Assembly: GCF_020532665.2 (NCBI RefSeq)
Contig: NZ_JAIWPG020000011.1
Location: 84,087-148,086, forward strand
Source: Lelliottia sp. WAP21
GTDB lineage: Bacteria > Pseudomonadota > Gammaproteobacteria > Enterobacterales > Enterobacteriaceae
DNA length: 64,000 nt
Direction of reading: 5' to 3'
The translations under genes and the position numbers were made by a program. Below, piece by piece: positions 57,265 through 64,000 of this stretch. Position 1 is the first letter of the stretch, and every line of letters begins with the position of its first letter. The notes beneath the pieces were generated by a model. That model worked only from the letters and a program-made list of their open reading frames with translations, had not been told where the DNA came from and ran no database searches.

Positions 57265-58092
57265 TCACCCACCAAACTGGTCAGGATCCGGCCCTAAGCG
57301 CTGACCTTTATCCAGCTTCGCAATCTCTCCCAGCTCATCTTTGTCCAGGCGGAAATCCCAGACGTCGAAGTTCTCGGCGATACGCGATGGGGTGACTGAC
57401 TTCGGAATGACCACCAGACCACAGTCAAGATGCCAGCGAATCACAATTTGCGCCGGGGTCTTACCGTATTTGTCAGCAAGATCGCGAATGATTTTCTGAT
57501 CGAAAACGCCTTCGCCGCCCTGGGCCAGCGGGCTCCAGGACTCGGTCTGGATCTTATGCGTGGCGTTCCAGGCGTGCAGCTGACGCTGCTGCAGCAGGGG
57601 ATGTAGCTCAATCTGATTGATCACCGGGGCGACACCCGTTTCGTCAATCAGGCGTTGCAGATGATGCACCTGGAAGTTACATACGCCGATACTCTTCACC
57701 AGACCCGCCTGCTGCAGTTCAATCATCCCTTTCCAGGCATCAACATAATGGTCGATAGCCGGAACGGGCCAGTGCATCAGATACAGATCAACAAAATCCA
57801 GCTGGAGCTTGTCCAGACTCTCCCGCAATGCGTCATGCGGGCGTTTCTGGTCGTCGTTCCACAGTTTGGTGGTGATAAACAGGTCGTCACGTGCCACACC
57901 GGCACTTGCCAGCGCGTTACCGACACCCTCCTCATTTTTGTATGCGGCGGCGGTATCAATGGAGCGATACCCCACTTCCAGTGCTTTATGAATGGCGGAT
58001 ACGACCTCGTCGTTACCGGCTTTCCATACGCCCAGCCCTAACTGGGGCATTAAGTTGCCGTCCTGAAGCTTGATTACGGTTTGGTTTGCCAT
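57265..58092 (-). CDS. dkgA: 2,5-diketo-D-gluconate reductase A DkgA
   Basis: NADPH-dependent aldo-keto reductase (AKR5C) acting on 2,5-diketogluconate, methylglyoxal and other aldehydes. The 275 residues start MANQTVIKLQDGNLMPQLGLG. The catalytic tetrad motifs are RSIDTAAAYKNEEGVG (Asp and Tyr), TTKLWNDDQ (Lys) and LYLMHWPVP (His). The NADPH-binding end contains VVIPKSVTPSRIAENFDV. It lies downstream of yqhD, with which it shares YqhC control in E. coli. A perfect 13-bp hairpin separates the two. Confidence 0.96.
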   Translation of the reverse strand: MANQTVIKLQDGNLMPQLGLGVWKAGNDEVVSAIHKALEVGYRSIDTAAAYKNEEGVGNALASAGVARDDLFITTKLWNDDQKRPHDALRESLDKLQLDFVDLYLMHWPVPAIDHYVDAWKGMIELQQAGLVKSIGVCNFQVHHLQRLIDETGVAPVINQIELHPLLQQRQLHAWNATHKIQTESWSPLAQGGEGVFDQKIIRDLADKYGKTPAQIVIRWHLDCGLVVIPKSVTPSRIAENFDVWDFRLDKDELGEIAKLDKGQRLGPDPDQFGG

Positions 58093-58111
58093 CTTTCCTC
58101 CTCCATTTGCT

Positions 58112-58138
58112 CATCATCGGGGAGCCTCCCCGATGATG
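58112..58138. repeat. Perfect 13-bp inverted repeat between yqhD and dkgA
   Basis: CATCATCGGGGAG-c-CTCCCCGATGATG lies 20 bp before the dkgA start. No T run follows, so it is more likely an intercistronic mRNA hairpin than a terminator. Confidence 0.8.
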
Positions 58139-58197
58139 TGGTGTGCATTAAGTCTGGACGAAATGTCAAAAAACGAAAGTCGGGATGACAAAAACGC

Positions 58198-59361
58198 TTA
58201 GCGAGCCGCTTCGTAAATGCGACGGCTCACGTCCAGGGTAATGTCTTGATGTTCACCCAGTTGCGTCATGCCATGCTCTTCAAGTTTTGCCAACAGCGCG
58301 GGGATAGAGCTACCGTCAAGGCCGTAGCCGGAGAGACGCGTAGGCACGCCCATCTGCTCGAAGAAGTTGCGTGTCGCTTCGATGGCCGCGTCAATGCGCG
58401 CGTCATCAGAACCTTCGGTAATGTTCCAGACACGCTCGGCGTATTGCAGCAGTTTGGCGCGTTTGGTGTCGCGTTTTTCTTTCCACAGGGCAGGCAGAAC
58501 AACCGCCAGCGTTTGGGCGTGATCCAGACCGTGCATTGCCGTCAGTTCATGGCCCAGCATATGGGTAGCCCAGTCCTGCGGAACGCCTGCACCGATCAGG
58601 CCATTCAGCGCCTGCGTCGCGGCCCACATGACGTTGGCGCGCACGTCATAATTTTCCGGCTCTTTCAGCGCTTTCGGGCCGTCTTCAACCAGCGTCAGCA
58701 GAATCCCTTCCGCGAAGCGATCCTGAATTTTGCCGTTCACCGGATAGGTCACGTACTGCTCAACGGTATGGACGAAGGCATCGACCACGCCGTTTGCGAC
58801 CTGACGCGGCGGCAGGGTGTAGGTATAGACCGGATCCAGAACGGCAAAGACGGGCTGAACGTGTTCGTTCATAAACGCCTGTTTGTCACCGGTGGTTTTA
58901 CGGGAGATCACCGCGCCTTTGTTGGATTCAGAGCCGGTCGCGGGCAGGGTCAGGACCGACCCCATCGGAATGGCGCGAGTAATGTCGCTGCCGCCGGTTT
59001 GCAGGATATGCCACGGGTCAATACCGTCGGGGTAATGTGCCGCAGCTGCGATAAATTTCGTGCCGTCCAGCACCGAACCGCCGCCAACGGCCAGCAGGAA
59101 GGTCACCTTATCTTCACGCGCAATCTTGACGGCATTCATCAGCGTTTCGTAAGACGGGTTTGGCTCGATGCCGCCAAATTCGCGCACGTCCATGCCTTCC
59201 AGGGCGCTATAGACCTGGTCCAGCACGCCGGTTTTCTTCACGCTGCCACCGCCGTAGGTGATCAACACGCGAGCGTCAGCAGGGATCTGATCGCGCAGCC
59301 CGGCAATGGAATCTTTACCAAACAGAATGCGAGTGGGTGTATGCAGATTAAAGTTATTCAT
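58198..59361 (-). CDS. yqhD: NADPH-dependent aldehyde reductase YqhD
   Basis: Iron-containing-type alcohol dehydrogenase with zinc that reduces reactive aldehydes (furfural, acrolein, glyoxal) using NADPH. The start MNNFNLHTPTRILFG gives 387 residues, as in E. coli. The nucleotide site has ITYGGGSVKKTG and LAVGGGSVLDGTKF. Metal ligands are in NGVVDAFVHTVEQY and HMLGHELTAMHGLDHAQ. Upstream in-frame codons in the promoter region are rejected. It is divergent from its activator gene yqhC. Confidence 0.97.
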   Translation of the reverse strand: MNNFNLHTPTRILFGKDSIAGLRDQIPADARVLITYGGGSVKKTGVLDQVYSALEGMDVREFGGIEPNPSYETLMNAVKIAREDKVTFLLAVGGGSVLDGTKFIAAAAHYPDGIDPWHILQTGGSDITRAIPMGSVLTLPATGSESNKGAVISRKTTGDKQAFMNEHVQPVFAVLDPVYTYTLPPRQVANGVVDAFVHTVEQYVTYPVNGKIQDRFAEGILLTLVEDGPKALKEPENYDVRANVMWAATQALNGLIGAGVPQDWATHMLGHELTAMHGLDHAQTLAVVLPALWKEKRDTKRAKLLQYAERVWNITEGSDDARIDAAIEATRNFFEQMGVPTRLSGYGLDGSSIPALLAKLEEHGMTQLGEHQDITLDVSRRIYEAAR

Positions 59362-59555
59362 GTCTCGTTCCCTTATGTGGGTGAAAAACGTGGTGGCGCA
59401 GAAGGCAACCTGATGGAGGCTATTGTGGGCTTCGCGGGCGAACCGCTCAATGCACATTCCTGCCATTGTCTTGCCCATTTCTACAGAGTGCTGGAGAAAA
59501 AGCGTAAAAGTGCGCACACTGTTCAGGTCAAAAACTGTATACGGAGCCAGGGGCT

Positions 59556-60455
59556 ATGAACCGCGAAGAGACGTGCCTGCTATTAACCAATAAAATTAAC
59601 AGGCTGAAAATAAAAGAGAATGTGTTGAGCGATTTGTTGCCGGATGTACGCCTTCTCTATGGCACTCAGCCAGGGACGCGCACGCCGGTGATGTATCAGC
59701 CCGGCATCGTATTTCTCTTTTCGGGTCATAAAATTGGCTATATCAATGAACGTGTTTTTCGCTATGACACCAACGAATATCTGCTCCTGACAGTACCTTT
59801 ACCCTTTGAATGTGAAACCTTCGCGACAGAAGCCGTGCCTTTGGCAGGTATTCGCTTAAATGTTGATATTCTGCAACTGCAGGAGCTGTTGATGGATATC
59901 GGCGAAGATGAGCTGTTTCAGCCAGCCATGGCCGCGAGCGGGATCAACTCTGCCCGTCTCTCTGATGAAATTTTGTGCGCGATAGAGCGTCTGTTAGATG
60001 TGATGGAACGCCCGCTGGATGCACGTATTTTGGGTAAGCAGATTATTCGTGAAATTCTCTATCACGTCCTGCTGGGGCCTGGCGGTGGTGCATTGCTTGC
60101 GCTGGTGAGTCGTCAGACGCATTTCAGTTTGATCAGCCGCGTACTTAAACGCATTGAAAGCCAGTACACCGAAAACCTCAGCGTTGATGAACTGGCGTCA
60201 GAAGCGAATATGAGCGTATCGGCGTTCCATCACAACTTTAAATCCGTGACCAGCACCTCGCCGCTGCAATATCTGAAAAGCTATCGCCTGCATAAGGCCC
60301 GTATGCTCATGATTCACGACGGTATGAAGGCCAGCGCCGCCGCAATGCGCGTGGGGTATGAAAGCGCGTCGCAGTTTAGCCGGGAATTTAAGCGTTATTT
60401 TGGCGTGACGCCGGGAGAGGATGCGGCACGAATCAGGATGATGCAGGGTATCTAA
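59556..60455 (+). CDS. yqhC: AraC-family regulator YqhC
   Basis: Activator of yqhD and dkgA in response to reactive aldehydes. An N-terminal effector domain (about 15-170; [38 protein letters not shown]) precedes the AraC DNA-binding domain (about 195-295; [36 protein letters not shown]). The 299 residues begin [14 protein letters not shown]. It is divergent from yqhD across a 194-bp gap that should hold its binding site. Confidence 0.93.
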   Translation: MNREETCLLLTNKINRLKIKENVLSDLLPDVRLLYGTQPGTRTPVMYQPGIVFLFSGHKIGYINERVFRYDTNEYLLLTVPLPFECETFATEAVPLAGIRLNVDILQLQELLMDIGEDELFQPAMAASGINSARLSDEILCAIERLLDVMERPLDARILGKQIIREILYHVLLGPGGGALLALVSRQTHFSLISRVLKRIESQYTENLSVDELASEANMSVSAFHHNFKSVTSTSPLQYLKSYRLHKARMLMIHDGMKASAAAMRVGYESASQFSREFKRYFGVTPGEDAARIRMMQGI

Positions 60456-60468
60456 GAGATAAGGGGAA

Positions 60469-60499
60469 GGGCGGGCGCGCATAACGTCGCCCGGCTTTT
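60469..60499 (+). terminator. Possible terminator after yqhC
   Basis: GGGCG / CGCCC stem with GC-rich loop, followed by GGCTTTTC. It lies between convergent yqhC and yghB. Confidence 0.4.
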
Positions 60500-60501
60500 C
60501 T

Positions 60502-61161
60502 TCAGGCGTTACAGTATTTCTTTTTGATCACGACCGCGATGGTGCCCACCAGACCCGCAACCAGCAGGAACAGGGGCAGAATCATCAGGAAAGTCATCAC
60601 CTGATCTTCATGACGCTTCACGAACGGGATCATGTTCAGCGCATAGCCAAGCGACGTCACCACGCCGACCCAAAGCAGGGCGCTCAGCCAGTTAAAGAAC
60701 TGGAAGCGACGGTTGGAAAGACCGGAAATACCCGCCATTGTTGGTAACAGGGTGCGGACAAAGGCCAGAAAACGTCCGGCAAGCAGGGCCAGCAGGCCAT
60801 GACGGTCAAACATGCAGGTCGCACGCTGATGATATTTGTGCGGCAACTGCGCCAGCCAGCCTTTCACCATGCGCGTATTGCCGAGCCAGCGGCCTTGCAA
60901 ATAGCTTAGCCAGCAGCCCAGGCTGGCTGCACAGGTCAGGATAAACATGGTCGGGGCAAAATCCATCACCCCTTTCCCGATCAATGCGCCAGCCAACAGC
61001 AGCAGGCTGTCACCCGGTAAAAACGAGGCGGGAAGAAGTCCATTTTCCAGAAATAAGGTCGCAAACATCACAAAATAGACGACCCCTACGACATGAGGAT
61101 CCGTCAACGCGGCAAAATCGTGTTGCCAAAGTGCCGCAATAATATCTTGAATAACAGCCAT
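60502..61161 (-). CDS. yghB: DedA-family membrane protein YghB
   Basis: Inner-membrane protein of the DedA family; with YqjA it is needed in E. coli for normal division, envelope integrity and proton-motive-force-linked drug tolerance. The 219 residues have four to five helices. The family stretches [20 protein letters not shown] and [18 protein letters not shown] carry the conserved Glu, Asp and Arg residues. The tail VIKKKYCNA is basic. It is downstream of metC in the same direction, with a 147-bp gap. Confidence 0.96.
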   Translation of the reverse strand: MAVIQDIIAALWQHDFAALTDPHVVGVVYFVMFATLFLENGLLPASFLPGDSLLLLAGALIGKGVMDFAPTMFILTCAASLGCWLSYLQGRWLGNTRMVKGWLAQLPHKYHQRATCMFDRHGLLALLAGRFLAFVRTLLPTMAGISGLSNRRFQFFNWLSALLWVGVVTSLGYALNMIPFVKRHEDQVMTFLMILPLFLLVAGLVGTIAVVIKKKYCNA

Positions 61162-61308
61162 GGACTTTCCTGTGGAACAGCAGATGCAGATATGGGGCTA
61201 TTGTACTCCTCTTTTGTCACGTCTGGTTTGATCACGGACGCAACTCATCAAGACTTTTCCGCTGGCGGTGTCCATAAAAGAGTCCAGGAGTACAGTTCTG
61301 CCTGCACT

Positions 61309-62496
61309 CTACACGATGCGCTCAAATCCTGCCGCTAAATCCGCAATCAGATCGTCAACATTTTCTAAACCAATATGCAGTCGGATAAGGGTGCCGGTAA
61401 AGTCGGCTTCGCTGCCCGGACGCAGGGCCGTAATCTGCTCTGGTTGGTTAGGCAGAATCAACGATTCAAAACCTCCCCAGGAGTAGGCCATGCTAAATAA
61501 TGAAAAGTGGTCCAGGTAAGCGGCCAGTGCGTCATTATCGAGCCGTTTATTGAGCACGAAGGAGAATAATCCGCTGCTTCCCGTAAAGTCCCGTTGCCAG
61601 AACTCATGCCCTTTACTGCCCGGCAGGGCAGGATGGTTCACGCGTGACACCTGAGGATGCTGTGAAAGCCATTGTGCCACCTTCAGGCTACTTTCATGAT
61701 GCTGGCGCAGGCGCACGCCCAGCGTGCGTATTCCCCGGCTGGTCATGTACGCGGTATCCGCGTCCACCATTTGTCCCATCAGGTAGGCATTTTCACGCAG
61801 CTGATCCCAGCAACGAGCGTTAGAAACCGCCGTGCCAATCATGCCATCGGAATGGCCAATCAAATATTTGGTCGCAGCCTGAATGGAGATATCAATATCA
61901 AATTCGAGTGCTTTAAACAGCACGCCCGCCGCCCAGGTATTATCGATCATGATGATCGCCTCAGGCGCAACGCTGCGCACGGCTTTAACGATGGCGGGGA
62001 CATCGTGCACTTCCATGGTAATGGAACCCGGAGATTCCAGAAACACAACGCGCGTGTTGGGTTGAATCAGCTGCGCAATCCCTGCGCCAATCAGCGGATC
62101 GAACCAGCCGGTGGTGACGCCCAGTTTACGCAGAATTTTGGTGCAGAAATCCTGGCTTGGTTCGTAAGCTGTGTTGGTCATCAGGATATGATCGCCCTGT
62201 TCAACAAACGCCAGAATTGTATTGGCCACCGCCGCCGCACCGCAGGGGAAGAGGGCACAACCCGCGCCGCCTTCCAGCTCGCACATTGCTTCCTGCAACG
62301 AAAAGTGGGTCAGCGTGCCGCGCCGACCGTAAAACAGGCCGCCTTTGGCACGGTTGCGTGTCGCGATTTTCTTCTCTTCAACGGTGTCAAATACCAGTGA
62401 AGAAGCACGCTGTATCACGCTATTTACCGAACCCTGAGTGTACTTTTTACTGCGTCCTGCCTGGACAAGCGTGGTATCAAGATGTTTCTCTGTCAT
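61309..62496 (-). CDS. metC: Cystathionine beta-lyase MetC
   Basis: PLP enzyme that converts cystathionine to homocysteine in methionine synthesis. The 395 residues start [18 protein letters not shown]. The PLP Lys lies in [16 protein letters not shown]. Cofactor-site sequence includes [17 protein letters not shown] and [10 protein letters not shown]. Longer in-frame starts are rejected because they run over the MetJ operator. It is divergent from exbB. Confidence 0.97.
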   Translation of the reverse strand: MTEKHLDTTLVQAGRSKKYTQGSVNSVIQRASSLVFDTVEEKKIATRNRAKGGLFYGRRGTLTHFSLQEAMCELEGGAGCALFPCGAAAVANTILAFVEQGDHILMTNTAYEPSQDFCTKILRKLGVTTGWFDPLIGAGIAQLIQPNTRVVFLESPGSITMEVHDVPAIVKAVRSVAPEAIIMIDNTWAAGVLFKALEFDIDISIQAATKYLIGHSDGMIGTAVSNARCWDQLRENAYLMGQMVDADTAYMTSRGIRTLGVRLRQHHESSLKVAQWLSQHPQVSRVNHPALPGSKGHEFWQRDFTGSSGLFSFVLNKRLDNDALAAYLDHFSLFSMAYSWGGFESLILPNQPEQITALRPGSEADFTGTLIRLHIGLENVDDLIADLAAGFERIV

Positions 62497-62515
62497 GTTC
62501 GCTAAACCTGTTTTT

Positions 62516-62539
62516 ATACGTCTGGACGTCCAGACTACC
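62516..62539 (-). promoter_or_regulatory. MetJ operator (tandem met boxes) of metC
   Basis: Three adjacent 8-mers, ATACGTCT, GGACGTCC and AGACTACC, match the met box AGACGTCT at 7, 6 and about 5 positions. They lie 20-43 bp before the metC start. A TATAAA -10-like sequence overlaps them on the minus strand, so MetJ binding would occlude the promoter. Confidence 0.75.
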
Positions 62540-62668
62540 ACGAAAGTTAAAAAGTGCACTTCCTTGCGGGTGGAATAAGGCGAAAATTTTCTAAAATCCG
62601 CTCCCGAAAAATTTTTCCTGCGTAAGCGCAAGGAAAATGAAACGATTTTGCATCATCATGTAAATACT

Positions 62669-62687
62669 AATGAGAACGACTATCAAT
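62669..62687 (+). promoter_or_regulatory. Fur-like box before exbB
   Basis: AATGAGAACGACTATCAAT resembles the exbB Fur box of E. coli and the GATAAT-repeat consensus. A TATTAT -10-like hexamer follows near 62704, so Fur binding would overlap the promoter region. Confidence 0.65.
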
Positions 62688-62747
62688 TCGACGCGTTTTT
62701 GATATTATTATGCGCAGTTTTTGTGACTGGCGTCCTGGAGATACAGA

Positions 62748-63479
62748 GTGGGTAATAATTTGATGCAGACGGATCTCTCCGTTTGGGGCATGTACCATCA
62801 TGCTGACATCGTGGTTAAGATTGTGATGATCGGCCTGATTCTGGCGTCCGTGATCACCTGGGCAATTTTTTTCAGCAAGAGTGTTGAGCTGATTTCCCAA
62901 AAACGTCGCCTGAAACGCGAGCAGCAGCAGTTAGCGGATGCTCGCTCTCTGGATCAGGCTTCTGACATGACGTCAGCCTTCCACGCAAAAAGCCTTACGA
63001 CCCTGTTAGTGAACGAAGCGCAGAACGAGCTGGAACTCTCTGCCGGCAGCGAAGATAACGAAGGCATTAAAGAGCGTACCGGATTCCGTCTGGAAAGACG
63101 TGTGGCTGCCATTGGGCGTCACATGGGCCGGGGTAACGGTTATCTGGCGACGATTGGCGCGATTTCGCCGTTTGTGGGCCTGTTCGGTACCGTATGGGGC
63201 ATCATGAACAGCTTCATCGGCATCGCACAAACGCAAACGACCAACCTGGCTGTTGTCGCCCCAGGGATTGCAGAAGCGCTGCTGGCAACGGCTATTGGCC
63301 TTGTGGCCGCCATTCCAGCGGTGGTTATCTATAACATTTTTGCGCGGATGATTGGCAGCTACAAAGCTACGCTCGGTGATGTTGCCGCACAGGTTCTGCT
63401 GCTGCAAAGCCGTGACTTAGACCTGAACGCCAGCTCGGCGAAACCGGTGCATTCTGCGTCCAAACTGCGTGTAGGTTGA
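62748..63479 (+). CDS. exbB: TonB-system energiser ExbB
   Basis: Pentameric inner-membrane scaffold of the TonB-ExbB-ExbD motor that powers siderophore and B12 uptake. The start is GTG (MGNNLMQTDLSVWG), as in E. coli; the ATG six codons in is an alternative. Membrane helices lie at about 16-39 and at the TolQ/MotA-like pair (about 130-200) with GYLATIGAISPFVGLFGTVW and EALLATAIGLVAAIPAVV. The 243 residues are near E. coli length. It is 4 bp ahead of exbD. Confidence 0.97.
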   Translation: MGNNLMQTDLSVWGMYHHADIVVKIVMIGLILASVITWAIFFSKSVELISQKRRLKREQQQLADARSLDQASDMTSAFHAKSLTTLLVNEAQNELELSAGSEDNEGIKERTGFRLERRVAAIGRHMGRGNGYLATIGAISPFVGLFGTVWGIMNSFIGIAQTQTTNLAVVAPGIAEALLATAIGLVAAIPAVVIYNIFARMIGSYKATLGDVAAQVLLLQSRDLDLNASSAKPVHSASKLRVG

Positions 63480-63483
63480 TTCT

Positions 63484-63909
63484 ATGGCAATGCGTCTCAA
63501 CGAAAATCTGGACGACAACGGCGAAATGCATGAAATCAACGTGACACCGTTTATCGACGTCATGCTGGTTCTGCTGATTATCTTTATGGTTGCTGCGCCG
63601 CTGGCGACGGTGGACGTGAAGGTAAATTTACCTGCCTCTTCCAGCCAGCCGCAGCCGCGTCCCGAAAAGCCGATCTATCTGTCGGTAAAAGCGGATAAGT
63701 CCATGTTCCTGGGGAACGACCCGGTGACGGATGCGTCAGTGATTCCGGCGCTGGATCAGCTCACCGGCGGTAAGAAAGAGACCACGGTCTTCTTCCGTGC
63801 GGATAAAACCGTCGATTACGAAACCATGATGCGCGTTATGGATACGCTGCATCAGGCGGGCTATCTGAAGATTGGTCTCGTCGGCGAAGAAAAAACGACA
63901 GCCAAATAA
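63484..63909 (+). CDS. exbD: TonB-system energiser ExbD
   Basis: Single-span membrane partner of ExbB. The helix with the essential proton-path Asp lies at residues 23-43 (PFIDVMLVLLIIFMVAA), followed by the periplasmic TolR/ExbD domain with KPIYLSVKADKSMFLG and FFRADKTVDYETMMRVMDTL. The 141 residues are full length. It is cotranscribed with exbB and followed by a terminator. Confidence 0.97.
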   Translation: MAMRLNENLDDNGEMHEINVTPFIDVMLVLLIIFMVAAPLATVDVKVNLPASSSQPQPRPEKPIYLSVKADKSMFLGNDPVTDASVIPALDQLTGGKKETTVFFRADKTVDYETMMRVMDTLHQAGYLKIGLVGEEKTTAK

Positions 63910-63914
63910 ACGCA

Positions 63915-63943
63915 CAACGGCAACCTCAGGGTTGCCGTTTTTA
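63915..63943 (+). terminator. Terminator after exbD
   Basis: Stem AACGGCAACC-tca-GGGTTGCCGTT followed by TTTAAT. Confidence 0.85.
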
Positions 63944-63956
63944 ATACCCATCTGAA

Positions 63957-63978
63957 CACCACCTCCTGTGGAGGTGGT
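63957..63978. repeat. Palindrome near the right edge
   Basis: ACCACCTCC-tgt-GGAGGTGGT, a perfect 9-bp inverted repeat 15 bp after the exbD terminator. Nothing else is recognisable in the last 20 bases. Confidence 0.6.
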
Positions 63979-64000
63979 CAGCAACAGATTGGCTCTGCCA

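Noticed and set aside
56667..57275. Overlapping minus-strand frames of 65-115 codons across the 97-bp repeats
   Set aside because: They are the same repeat unit read in shifting frames. The unit length is not a multiple of three and no family is recognised, so they are not genes.
58246..59559. A 437-codon open frame antisense to yqhD
   Set aside because: It is a mirror of yqhD codon usage, with low-complexity His/Arg/Gln-rich sequence and no recognisable domain.

Overview
The window is chromosomal DNA from an Enterobacteriaceae species, most like Enterobacter (E. cloacae complex or a close relative). The evidence is the near E. coli-like protein sequences, the almost complete E. coli backbone order from exbD to rpoD, a Klebsiella/Enterobacter-type urease operon, and lineage-specific palindromic repeats. 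No rRNA, tRNA, insertion sequence, prophage or CRISPR array was seen.

Layout. 1-4.2 kb: start of rpoD, dnaG and rpsU (the macromolecular-synthesis operon, minus strand) and divergent tsaD. 4.2-9.2 kb: ureDABCEFG (minus), at the place where E. coli K-12 carries its tartrate (ttd) genes. 9.3-20.5 kb: plsY, folB, uppP, cca, ygiM, ygiF, glnE, hldE, ubiK and ribB; ribB has an FMN riboswitch. 20.5-25.5 kb: a four-gene chaperone-usher fimbrial operon of the ygiL-yqiGHI type, at a different junction from E. coli. 25.8-35.7 kb: zupT, ygiD, ygiC, ygiB, tolC, nudF, yqiB, cpdA, yqiA and parE. 35.8-41.2 kb: an accessory sugar-acid island (AraC regulator, DUF2264 protein, LacY-family symporter, GH88 unsaturated uronyl hydrolase). 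41.2-45.4 kb: kbp, ygiN, mdaB, qseC/qseB and ygiW. 45.4-49.5 kb: an orphan type VI secretion cargo island with an Hcp domain fused to a Tle1 (DUF2235) phospholipase and three tandem near-identical DUF2931 lipoproteins. 49.7-64 kb: parC, plsC, ftsP, ygiQ, a 97-bp tandem repeat array, dkgA, yqhD, yqhC, yghB, metC, exbB and exbD.

Two accessory modules stand out. In the first, an oligosaccharide with an unsaturated uronic acid would be imported by the LacY-like symporter and processed in the cytoplasm by the GH88 enzyme and the DUF2264 protein, under AraC and probably CRP control. In the second, the Hcp-Tle1 fusion would be fired by a T6SS encoded elsewhere, while the lipoproteins protect the cell's own membranes from the phospholipase. 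The immunity copies are mosaics of one another, which points to gene conversion or selection for diversified immunity.

Regulatory sites read from the sequence include sigma-70 promoters (rpsU, tsaD, ygiF, ribB, nudF), a marbox before tolC, met boxes before metC, Fur-like boxes before exbB and zupT, a PmrA/QseB-like direct repeat between qseB and ygiW, a CRP-like site in the sugar-acid island, and many intrinsic terminators. Everything was read by eye. Start codons were adjusted to family length and ribosome binding sites. Family names come from recognised sequence, not from a search.
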